Of a DNA stretch of 48,231 bases, positions 17,977 to 24,659 are shown one piece after another (within the stretch, counting starts at the first letter, position 1; the number at the start of each line of letters is the position of its first letter). The stretch covers positions 1 through 48,231 of the forward strand of contig JBBCJM010000263.1 in NCBI GenBank assembly GCA_037190175.1, read 5' to 3'. The DNA is from JBBCJM01 sp037190175. Lineage in GTDB: Bacteria; Pseudomonadota; Alphaproteobacteria; Rhodobacterales; Rhodobacteraceae. The position numbers and the translations under genes were made by a program. The notes under the pieces were generated by a model, which ran no database searches, had not been told where the DNA came from, and saw nothing but the letters and a program-made list of their open reading frames with translations.

Positions 17977-17986
17977 AGCGAGGTGG

Positions 17987-18376
17987 TCAGTGGACCGCGA
18001 AGGCCTCTTTCTGCTCGATCCAGCTGACTGGGAACGGCTCCATCAGGCGAGCGAGCGTCACCTCGCCCCCCTGCCGCCCGTCGAGGATCGCATCGATGAT
18101 GTCAGGCCCAAGCTGGGTCAGGCGTAGAAGCCGGGTGACGTAGGACACCGCAATGCCCTCTCGCTCGGCCAGTTCCGCGATGGTCGTGAAATCTCCCGAC
18201 TCCACCATGCGCTTCCAGCGGAAGGCGCGTGCCAGCGCCTTGACGAGGGCATCGTCGGGGCGGCGCTGGGTCGGGACGTCTGCAGGCAGTACCATCTCCT
18301 TCCGCCCACCGCGCCTCACGATGCGGAAAGGGACGTGGATGGTGACGGTGTCGGGAATCGGCGTGGCGCGGGTCAT
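17987..18376 (-). CDS. ParB-like helix-turn-helix protein linked to the recombinase
   Basis: A 129-aa basic protein. The central segment FTTIAELAEREGIAVSYVTRLLRLTQLGPDIIDAIL (about residues 63-97, broken here only by its own length) has the ParB/KorB-type helix-turn-helix spacing. The N-terminus (TIHVPFRIVRRGGRKEMVLP) is a basic beta-rich stretch. The ATG at 18376 overlaps the TGA of the recombinase gene (ATGA). I recall such a gene following DUF2924/large-serine-recombinase pairs in alphaproteobacteria, so it may be a DNA-binding partner or directionality factor; that is inference. Confidence 0.7.
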   Translation of the reverse strand: MTRATPIPDTVTIHVPFRIVRRGGRKEMVLPADVPTQRRPDDALVKALARAFRWKRMVESGDFTTIAELAEREGIAVSYVTRLLRLTQLGPDIIDAILDGRQGGEVTLARLMEPFPVSWIEQKEAFAVH

Positions 18377-19695
18377 GCTGCTGCTCCAAGGTTGGTGGTG
18401 ATTTCGCGCGCCAGCCCGGCCAGTCCGTCCATACGCAGCCGGACGTTCAGCCCTTCGGTGCCGATCTCGACCCGCTCGACCAGCAGCGCGACTATCCGTG
18501 CCTGCTCGGCGGGGAACAGCTCGTCCCACAGCGGGTCCAATTGCTGCAGAGCCGCGCGGGCATCGGCCTCGGTGATGTTGTCGGCGTGGGCGCGCGCTGC
18601 CTTCCACGTACCAACCACGATCTCGGGCTGGCGGAACACGGCCCGCAATTGATCGATGACGGCCGCCTCGATCTCGCCCGCTGGCATGCGCCCGACAGGG
18701 CAAGATCCAGCGCCGTGTTTCAGCACCGTCTGGCTCACATAGTAGCGGTAGAGCCTGTCGCCCTTGCGGGTGTGCGTCGGCGAGAAGGCGGCACCGTCCG
18801 GTCCGAACAGCAGCCCCTTCAGCAGCGCGGGTGTGTCGGCGCGGGTCCGGGCGGCTCGCTTGCGGGGACTTTCCTGCAGGATGGCGTGGACGCGGTCCCA
18901 CGTTTCGCGGTCGATGATGGCGTCGTGCTCTCCGGGATAGCTCTCGCCCTTGTGGACCGCCTCGCCGATATAGGCGCGGTTCGACAGCATCCGGTAGAGG
19001 TACTTCTTGTCGATCCGGTTGCCACGCTGGGTGCGGATGCCGCGCGTGCCGACCTCGCGCGCCAGTTCCGTGCAGGAGCCGATTTCGAGGAACCGGGCGA
19101 AGATCCAGCGCACATGACCGGCGGCCTGATCGTCGACAACCAGTTTTCGGTCCTCCACGACATAACCGTAGGGCGGCACGCCCCCCATCCACATACCCTT
19201 CTTCCGGCTGGCGGCGACCTTGTCGCGGATGCGCTCGGCCGTCACCTCGCGCTCGAACTGGGCGAAGGACAGCAGGATGTTCAGCGTCAGCCGCCCCATC
19301 GACGTGGTCGTGTTGAACGACTGCGTGACCGAGACAAAGGTCACGTCGTTGCGGTCGAACACCTCCACCAGCTTGGCGAAGTCGGCGAGCGAGCGGCTGA
19401 GACGGTCGATCTTGTAGACCACGACCACATCGACTAGCCCGTCCTCAATGTCGGCCATCAGACGCTTGAGGCCGGGGCGTTCCAGCGTGCCGCCGGAGAT
19501 GCCGCCGTCGTCATACTGATCGCGGACCAGCACCCAGCCCTCGGAGCGCTGGCTGGCGATGTAGGCCTCGCATGCCTCCCGCTGGGCGTGGAGGCTGTTG
19601 AACTCCTGCTCCAGCCCCTCCTCGGAGGATTTGCGGGTGTACACCACGCAGCGCAGCTTGGGGACGACCTTCGATTTTTCGGGTGGCTTCGTCAT
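18373..19695 (-). CDS. Large serine recombinase (resolvase/recombinase domains)
   Basis: A 440-aa site-specific recombinase. The catalytic domain starts with YTRKSS (Ser23 the likely nucleophile), continues with EFNSLHAQREACEAY and contains YKIDRLSRS near residue 100. The Recombinase domain (about 170-285) has PPYGY, IRTQRGNRIDKKYLYRML and LSNRAYIGEAVHKGESYPGEHDAI. The region normally occupied by the zinc ribbon (about 300-350: LLKGLLFGPDGAAFSPTHTRKGDRLYRYY) lacks the CxxC pairs; only one Cys is left. A short helical stretch follows. It should cut and rejoin DNA at an element's attachment sites. Both ends overlap neighbouring genes by ATGA, so it belongs to a four-gene operon starting at 20347. 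Confidence 0.93.
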   Translation of the reverse strand: MTKPPEKSKVVPKLRCVVYTRKSSEEGLEQEFNSLHAQREACEAYIASQRSEGWVLVRDQYDDGGISGGTLERPGLKRLMADIEDGLVDVVVVYKIDRLSRSLADFAKLVEVFDRNDVTFVSVTQSFNTTTSMGRLTLNILLSFAQFEREVTAERIRDKVAASRKKGMWMGGVPPYGYVVEDRKLVVDDQAAGHVRWIFARFLEIGSCTELAREVGTRGIRTQRGNRIDKKYLYRMLSNRAYIGEAVHKGESYPGEHDAIIDRETWDRVHAILQESPRKRAARTRADTPALLKGLLFGPDGAAFSPTHTRKGDRLYRYYVSQTVLKHGAGSCPVGRMPAGEIEAAVIDQLRAVFRQPEIVVGTWKAARAHADNITEADARAALQQLDPLWDELFPAEQARIVALLVERVEIGTEGLNVRLRMDGLAGLAREITTNLGAAA

Positions 19696-20147
19696 CTCCG
19701 CCCCCTGTGGTTCTTAAGGCCGAAGAAGACCCAGCCGTTCCAGCGGGTGCCGGTGATCGCGCGCGCGATGGCAGACAACGACTTGTAGGGCCGCCCCTGC
19801 CATTCGAAGCCATCGGCGGTGACGGTGACGATCTGCTCGACGCCCTGCCATTCGCGCAACAGCCGCGTGCCGGTGATCGGGCGGTCACGGTCGAGGCGGA
19901 TGGCGCGCTTCTTGCGGTCACCGCCATCCAGTTCCTCGCCCAACCTTTCCAGGCGCCGGATGGTCTCCGGTTTCAGCCCGCCATAGGCGAGTTCCTGGAT
20001 GCGATAGGCCAGGCGGGATTCAAGGTAGCGCCGGTTGAAGGGCGGCGGTTCGCTGTCGAACAGATCGCGCCACTGCGCCTTCAGCTCTGGCGTCGTCGCG
20101 GACTTCAGCGCGGCCAGGCGCGCGGGGATGGGATCATGGGTCGTCAT
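19692..20147 (-). CDS. DUF2924 protein
   Basis: A 151-aa basic protein matching the DUF2924 pattern: LKAQWRDLFDSEPPPFNRRYLESRLAYRIQELA written here in two parts (about residues 22-40 and 41-54), then DRPITGTRLLREWQGVEQIVTV (about 89) and FEWQGRPYKSLSAIARAITGTRWNGWVFFGL (about 114-144). The C-terminal part looks like a small DNA-associated fold. DUF2924 genes commonly precede serine recombinases in alphaproteobacterial elements; their biochemical role is not known to me. Its ATG (20147) overlaps the TGA of the 67-aa gene and its TGA overlaps the ATG of the recombinase. Confidence 0.85.
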   Translation of the reverse strand: MTTHDPIPARLAALKSATTPELKAQWRDLFDSEPPPFNRRYLESRLAYRIQELAYGGLKPETIRRLERLGEELDGGDRKKRAIRLDRDRPITGTRLLREWQGVEQIVTVTADGFEWQGRPYKSLSAIARAITGTRWNGWVFFGLKNHRGRR

Positions 20148-20347
20148 GCGGGTCTCCGGTGATTTGCATGCCGACCAACGCTCTTTGTGGGCGGAAGGTG
20201 TAGTGAAGTTTCTCCCATGTCGTCAGAGAGTTCGCTTGACTCCCTCATGTGCAGCCGGACCAGCCCGAGGGCCAGGATGCGGCACAACTCGGCCCGCCGC
20301 TCCGGGGGCGTCATCAGAAAGGGAGACAGGGGATTGGGGCGCTTCAT
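20144..20347 (-). CDS. Small protein heading the recombinase operon (67 aa)
   Basis: I do not know a named family. The protein starts MKRPNPLSPFLMTPPERRAE and continues LCRILALGLVRLHMRES, a short amphipathic helix region, then a polar tail. It resembles the small product often found in front of DUF2924 genes. The ATG at 20347 is preferred over a longer version starting at 20497, because only the shorter one leaves room for the divergent promoter of the 735-aa gene. Its stop overlaps the DUF2924 start by ATGA, which supports it being real. Confidence 0.6.
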   Translation of the reverse strand: MKRPNPLSPFLMTPPERRAELCRILALGLVRLHMRESSELSDDMGETSLHLPPTKSVGRHANHRRPA

Positions 20348-20480
20348 GGCAGGGCATCCGGGGAGCATCTGCCAGGGAAAAGCCAAATCCTGTGAGGCAA
20401 TGGGACAGGGGGCCGGAGAAAATCTCTGGCGAAACCGGGTGATGTCCCTACTCTCATCGGAAATGACAGCGAGGTGGCTC

Positions 20481-22688
20481 ATGGTTCGCGCGCCCACGAA
20501 GACCTGCCCCAGTCTTTCCCGGCTATTCGATGATGCAGAGCCGAAGCTGCTGTCCGGATTTCTCGCGGCTAGAGCTTTCGAGAGGTTGAACTGGCTTTCT
20601 GCCTACAAGTTCGATGTGGACAACCCGGACGGTCCGTCGCTTGCCAGGACCATGCTGCGGCAGGAAAAGAAGGACCGGCTGGGTCCGCTCGAAACTGAAG
20701 CCGCCCGGATCGTCACAATTGCGAGTGACCGCGGTGAGTATGTCCTCCAAGGTCTCGCCACAACCAGGCTCGAACCCGACCGCGCCAGGGAGCTTCTGAA
20801 CCAGCGGGACAGGCTGGCGCGCAGCCTGTGGGCCTTTGCGAACGAACACGGGCTGTTCGAAGCGGCGGAGAACAGCCTGCACCTGCGCCTCTACCGGCGC
20901 TATGACAAGCACTACCAGACCTTCATGGCGGAGCCTTCGGTCGACGGAGGCCCGGACGCCGGCAGCGCATTGCTCGAAGAGCTTCTTGTCGACCTCAACA
21001 AGCGCCTCGATCGCGGCGACGGCTACAGCATCGACAAGTTCGACATCCCCGAGGACGGCGATGAACCAGCGGCAGAGATGTATCTGCTGTATCATCCCGA
21101 TCCGCCCACGAGCGTCCGGGAGATCGACGACAACGGCAATAGGTCAAGTATCTATTTCCGGCCACCCGGAGAGGCGATGATCGTCTACACGCCATCAACC
21201 GGACGGGTACATGTCCGTGCTGGCAACCGAAAGCTCAGGCACACCATCGCCGAGCGATTCATCGAAAAGGCCCTCGATCAGACCTACTCCAACCAGCCCG
21301 TCGACTTTCAGGCCTACGACATCTCGCGGTTCATCCAGGCCCTCGATCTGGAACTGCCGGAACTCGACGATGTGGTGATCACCCGTGCGCAAGTGATCCG
21401 CGCTGACATCAGCATCGGCAATCTCGCCAACCGCCTCTCGCTTTCCACCACTATCGATCAGGACATCTCCGAACTCATCCACAGCCAGCCGGGCCTCCCG
21501 AGGATTTTCGAGCGGGCGGTCGCGATCCGCTTCATCGAGATTGCGGTGCGGTATCGCCGCGCGGAGCGAGACGATGTGCAAACCCTCGACTTCACGCTTA
21601 CCGATCGTAACACGAGCAGCCTTCTCAGCATTGACGACCCGTTCGAACGGGTTCTGGGGCATCGCCTGCTTCGACACTGGAATATCCTCCGTGAGGGTCG
21701 CGCGCCAGGCGATGCGGAGAGCATGGCGGTCATGCCTGCGTTGCTGGCCATCTGGGACATAGGGGCAGACAGGGTCACCGGCGAGTGGCTGGTTAAACGC
21801 GGCGTCGATCCCAGCCTTCTGATGGAAATCGGATTTCTTGTCCCTGCCGGTTGGTTGGGCGACGACCTGATCGACGATGAAGACGAGATAGGCCCGGTTG
21901 CAGCCGAGGTTGTTGTCCGGGTGGAAAAGGGAGATGAGGAGGCAGGAAATCATAAGGTGGCCGATCTTCAGGTCACCGAAGGACAGCTGACCCCTGGCGG
22001 CACACCGGATCGCTACCGGGTCTATCGAGTGCGGGACGGCTGGGTCGCACAGCATCTGAAGGCGCGTCTTGAACAGGCGCTGGATGTGCCCGCCATAGAG
22101 AAGCTGACTGACCAGCTTCTCTATCTTGGAACGCTCGCGGTCGATGGCGGCAATGTGCCAGTCTATCTCGCGCGAGGTCTCGACCGGGAGAAGGTCCGGT
22201 CGGACGTCGATACGCAGCTTCGGGCGCGCCACAACCTCGGCATCGGCCTGGTCCTTCAGGCTGGCGAAGCACCTGGGCCGTGTCTGGCAGCCAACGTCCT
22301 GACGCCGCTTGCCGATCAGATCGACAAGGGACAGTCCGAAATCGCCCTGGTCGCAGACAAGCTCCGGTCCGTGTTTCGGCGTCACCGGATATTGGCCCGT
22401 GGAGGCATGACGGTCGGACTCACCCGTTCCGGGGAGAATATGGCCACCCTCTTCGTACCTGGAAAAGGCACCATCGACATCAAGGGTGCAAACCGTATCG
22501 CCATCATTCAGCGGCTGGTCGATGCCCATAACAATGGCCCGACGCCGATGACGACGGGTGATCTTGTCAGAGGCATTGCCGAAGGCCAGTCCCTGCCGAA
22601 CATCTTCAAGCAGCCGCTCTGGGACAAGCTGAAGGGTAACTTTTTGAGAAGTCTCGGCCAGAAAGGGCCCTGGGAGATCGCCGTGTAA
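20481..22688 (+). CDS. Unrecognised 735-aa accessory protein
   Basis: I cannot place this protein in a family. It has no signal peptide and no membrane helix, and is strongly acidic around residues 150-230 (DIPEDGDEPAAEM) and 465-500 (DDLIDDEDEIGP). No Walker, HNH, PD-(D/E)XK or protease motif is evident to me. Residues 240-330 (SSIYFRPPGEAMIVYTPSTG, VHVRAGNRKLRHTIAERF) look beta-rich; the C-terminus (MTTGDLVRGI, LWDKLKGNFLRSLG) resembles a winged helix. The start at 20481 has GAGGTG four bases upstream. It is divergent from the recombinase operon and sits between a defence operon and a phage replication module, a place typical for defence or element-control genes. Function unknown. Confidence 0.75.
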   Translation: MVRAPTKTCPSLSRLFDDAEPKLLSGFLAARAFERLNWLSAYKFDVDNPDGPSLARTMLRQEKKDRLGPLETEAARIVTIASDRGEYVLQGLATTRLEPDRARELLNQRDRLARSLWAFANEHGLFEAAENSLHLRLYRRYDKHYQTFMAEPSVDGGPDAGSALLEELLVDLNKRLDRGDGYSIDKFDIPEDGDEPAAEMYLLYHPDPPTSVREIDDNGNRSSIYFRPPGEAMIVYTPSTGRVHVRAGNRKLRHTIAERFIEKALDQTYSNQPVDFQAYDISRFIQALDLELPELDDVVITRAQVIRADISIGNLANRLSLSTTIDQDISELIHSQPGLPRIFERAVAIRFIEIAVRYRRAERDDVQTLDFTLTDRNTSSLLSIDDPFERVLGHRLLRHWNILREGRAPGDAESMAVMPALLAIWDIGADRVTGEWLVKRGVDPSLLMEIGFLVPAGWLGDDLIDDEDEIGPVAAEVVVRVEKGDEEAGNHKVADLQVTEGQLTPGGTPDRYRVYRVRDGWVAQHLKARLEQALDVPAIEKLTDQLLYLGTLAVDGGNVPVYLARGLDREKVRSDVDTQLRARHNLGIGLVLQAGEAPGPCLAANVLTPLADQIDKGQSEIALVADKLRSVFRRHRILARGGMTVGLTRSGENMATLFVPGKGTIDIKGANRIAIIQRLVDAHNNGPTPMTTGDLVRGIAEGQSLPNIFKQPLWDKLKGNFLRSLGQKGPWEIAV

Positions 22689-22780
22689 CGGCTGGCTCCG
22701 ATCCGGCTCCGATTGGGGGGTCTGACAATCTCCGATTCGCTGATCCATCTGGATTGCTCCTGAAACCGAGGAGCACTCCG

Positions 22781-23029
22781 ATGCCGATTTCCTTCCCCTC
22801 TCGCCCGCCCGCATCGTTGCGCCGGTCGGGCGCCGCGAAGAAACCCACGCCCACCACCCCGTCCTCGAACTGGCGCTGCATTCGCTGCGGCAGCCTTCTG
22901 GGCGTGGTTCTGGATGACCGGCTGCATGTGAGCTTCGCGCGGGGCCACGAGTATCTCTCGGGCTTTCCGGTCGAGGCCCGGTGCCGCACCTGCGGCACGC
23001 TGAACCACACGACGGGCCCCGCGCGCTAG
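22781..23029 (+). CDS. Small zinc-ribbon protein (Com-like)
   Basis: An 82-aa protein with two CxxC pairs, CIRC near residue 29 and CRTC near residue 68, separated by a stretch containing LLGVVLDDRLHVSFARG. This is a four-cysteine zinc ribbon like the phage Com translational regulator family; binding of nucleic acid is likely but not shown. The N-terminus is basic and rich in Pro and Ser. The start at 22781 has GAGGAG at 22768-22773. It opens a row of small phage-like genes on the plus strand. Confidence 0.7.
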   Translation: MPISFPSRPPASLRRSGAAKKPTPTTPSSNWRCIRCGSLLGVVLDDRLHVSFARGHEYLSGFPVEARCRTCGTLNHTTGPAR

Positions 23030-23060
23030 GGCGCGGCACCCTTCACCCCCCTTCACCCCT

Positions 23061-23128
23061 GAGAGGCGCAAGACGCCCTGACCTGGTCCCCGAGAGGCGC
23101 TGGACGCCCGGCCGAAAGGCTGGCGTCC
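23061..23128 (+). repeat. Tandem stem-loops in front of the sigma-like gene
   Basis: GAGAGGCGCAAGACGCCC (23061-23078) is repeated as GAGAGGCGCTGGACGCCC (23092-23109), 31 bases apart; each can fold as GGCG/CGCC. The second copy can instead form a stronger hairpin: GGACGCC (23102-23108) with GGCGTCC (23122-23128), an inner GCC/GGC stem and a GAAA tetraloop (23114-23117). That hairpin ends one base before the GTG start at 23130, where a ribosome binding site would be expected. Confidence 0.6.
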
Positions 23129-23129
23129 G

Positions 23130-23852
23130 GTGTCCTTTTCCTGGCACGAGATCCGTGAGGATCTGATCCGATCCTCCTCCACGCTCCAGTTCCAGCGCAG
23201 CTTCGACAGCCTGCGATCTGCGCATGCGGACCTGGATACCTTCCACGATCCGGTTGCGCTGCTCGACGGGTTACATTGCACGACCGGCGATCCGGTCCAG
23301 AACAACCTGATCCTCACAGCCCTCGTCGAAGCGGCGCAGGGCGATGCCCCGGTGTCGGATTGCGCGCTGACCCTGCTGCTGCTGGCGCTCTGGCCGGGGC
23401 TGGACGGAATCCGGTATCGCTCGATCCGGCGCAGGATCGGCTCGATCGAGGAGATCACCTCGGACCTGCTGGCGCGCACCACCGGGGCGGTTCGCGGCCT
23501 GAAGCTGGACCGCGTCACCCGGATCGCGGGCACAGTGCTGCTCAATGTCGAACGCGACATGATCCGGGCGCATCGCGAAGAAGCAGAGCATGCGTTCCTC
23601 GCCAGCAACATCGAGCCCGATGCTGTGCCCGCGGACCAGTCCGGAGGCCAGCAGGCGGTGGAGGCGGCAGCGCTGCGCGATGAGCTGCAGAGGCTGATCG
23701 GCATCGATGCCCTTCTGGTGATCCGGGTGGCGATCGAGGGCTACAGCCAGGCTGAGGCCGCCGCCGAGTTCGGCCTCAGCCATGAGGCCGCCCGCAAGCG
23801 CTACCAGCGTGCGATGCGCAGGCTTCGCGCCGCCCTGGTGGAAATCTTCTGA
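23130..23852 (+). CDS. Sigma-70 region-4-like transcription factor of a mobile element
   Basis: A 240-aa protein whose C-terminus (about 205-235) has a sigma region 4 / HTH layout: EGYSQAEAAAEFGLSHEAARKRYQRAMRRLR, here shortened as YSQAEAAAEFGLSHEAARKR. The N-terminal 150 residues are helical without a clear sigma region 2, so it may be a phage late-gene regulator rather than a full sigma factor. The GTG at 23130 is the only sensible start: the frame has a stop at 23079-23081 and no ATG before the middle of the protein. No Shine-Dalgarno site is free, because the bases just upstream form a hairpin. This points to structured or coupled translation. Confidence 0.7.
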   Translation: MSFSWHEIREDLIRSSSTLQFQRSFDSLRSAHADLDTFHDPVALLDGLHCTTGDPVQNNLILTALVEAAQGDAPVSDCALTLLLLALWPGLDGIRYRSIRRRIGSIEEITSDLLARTTGAVRGLKLDRVTRIAGTVLLNVERDMIRAHREEAEHAFLASNIEPDAVPADQSGGQQAVEAAALRDELQRLIGIDALLVIRVAIEGYSQAEAAAEFGLSHEAARKRYQRAMRRLRAALVEIF

Positions 23853-23936
23853 GCCGATGTCCCATCCGGCCTGCGCGGTTGGCTTTTCCCCTGTGAGCAC
23901 CAGCCGGTGCCCGGTTCCGACAAGGGGAAGACGCCG

Positions 23937-24179
23937 ATGACCTGCATCACTGCCACCATGCCCGGCGAGTTCCGCCGCCTGCCGGGCTTCTACCGCCGCT
24001 GGGAACTGGCGCAAGTCTGCGCCGCCAATCGCAGCTACCGGATCGAGGATGCCGGCCATCACGCCGATGGCACACCGCTGCTGGCGATCTATGTCGATGA
24101 CGGGGACGATGCGACCCTCATTCCCGTCCCCGGTCCCGTCGCGGGATCGCCGCAGGCCTCGGCGGTTGCCGATGTCTGA
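23937..24179 (+). CDS. Small phage-type protein, unknown function (80 aa)
   Basis: An 80-aa protein (MTCITATMPGEFRRLPGFYR at the start), acidic in its C-terminal half (YVDDGDDATLIPVPGP), without a signal or membrane segment. I do not recognise a family. The start at 23937 has an AAGGGGAAG purine-rich site at 23922-23930. Its TGA (24177-24179) overlaps the start region of the next gene (ATG at 24172), so the two are translated together. The position between sigma-like and excisionase-like genes suggests a conserved phage early module. Confidence 0.6.
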   Translation: MTCITATMPGEFRRLPGFYRRWELAQVCAANRSYRIEDAGHHADGTPLLAIYVDDGDDATLIPVPGPVAGSPQASAVADV

Positions 24180-24447
24180 TCGTTCCCGTCCGCCCCTGGC
24201 TGCCGTTGCAGCCCTCGCGGCGCTGCCGCGGCTGATCAGCGTCATCGGCCCGTCGCGCCTCGGCCCGCGCGAGGTGGAGGTTGCGACTGCCACGCTCGAT
24301 GACCTGGCCTTCGCCCTCGACCGCAGGGCGATGCTGACGCCCGCCGAACGCGCGGCGCTGGAGGCGCTGTACTTTCTTGCCCGCGAGCAGGGGTGCCAGG
24401 GCGGTGGCGCGGCATTGCCCCTGGTCCTTCGGCGGGGGGCATCCTGA
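24172..24447 (+). CDS. Small phage-type protein, unknown function (91 aa)
   Basis: A 91-aa protein that begins MSDRSRPPLAAVAALAALPR and contains ATATLDDLAFALDRRAMLTPAERAALEALY (residues about 38-67, given here as a reference only to the helix), so it is mostly helical. It overlaps the previous gene by 8 bases and the next one by 1 base (TGATG). I do not recognise a family; its role in the module cannot be told. Confidence 0.55.
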   Translation: MSDRSRPPLAAVAALAALPRLISVIGPSRLGPREVEVATATLDDLAFALDRRAMLTPAERAALEALYFLAREQGCQGGGAALPLVLRRGAS

Positions 24448-24656
24448 TGGTGGATATCCCCGCACCCCATCCTCCACTGGCCGCCCTGCTCACGACGCGC
24501 GAGCTCGCGGCACGGTGGCGCCTGGCACCGCGCACGCTGCAGCGGTGGAGGGAGGCATCCTATGGCCCGGCCTGGCTCCGTCTCGGCGGCCGGGTGTTCT
24601 ACCGGATCGTCGATGTCGAGGCCTTCGAGGCCCGGCAGAGCTACGTGCCGGACTGA
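24447..24656 (+). CDS. AlpA/MerR-like helix-turn-helix (excisionase-type) protein
   Basis: A 69-aa protein with a winged-helix HTH_17 layout: LLTTRELAARWRLAPRTLQR (about residues 14-33) followed by WREASYGPAWLRLGGRVFYR and IVDVEAFE. Proteins of this kind act as excisionases or as AlpA-type activators of integrase genes. Here it directly precedes the primase-helicase gene by 3 bases and follows the 91-aa gene with a TGATG overlap. It may be the directionality or copy-control factor of the element. Confidence 0.8.
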   Translation: MVDIPAPHPPLAALLTTRELAARWRLAPRTLQRWREASYGPAWLRLGGRVFYRIVDVEAFEARQSYVPD

Positions 24657-24659
24657 GCC

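Noticed and set aside
17698..17986. Toxin gene partner for the Phd-like antitoxin
   Set aside because: Both sides were inspected: hsdM overlaps downstream and the ParB-like recombinase partner lies upstream; no Doc-, RelE- or YoeB-like frame is present.
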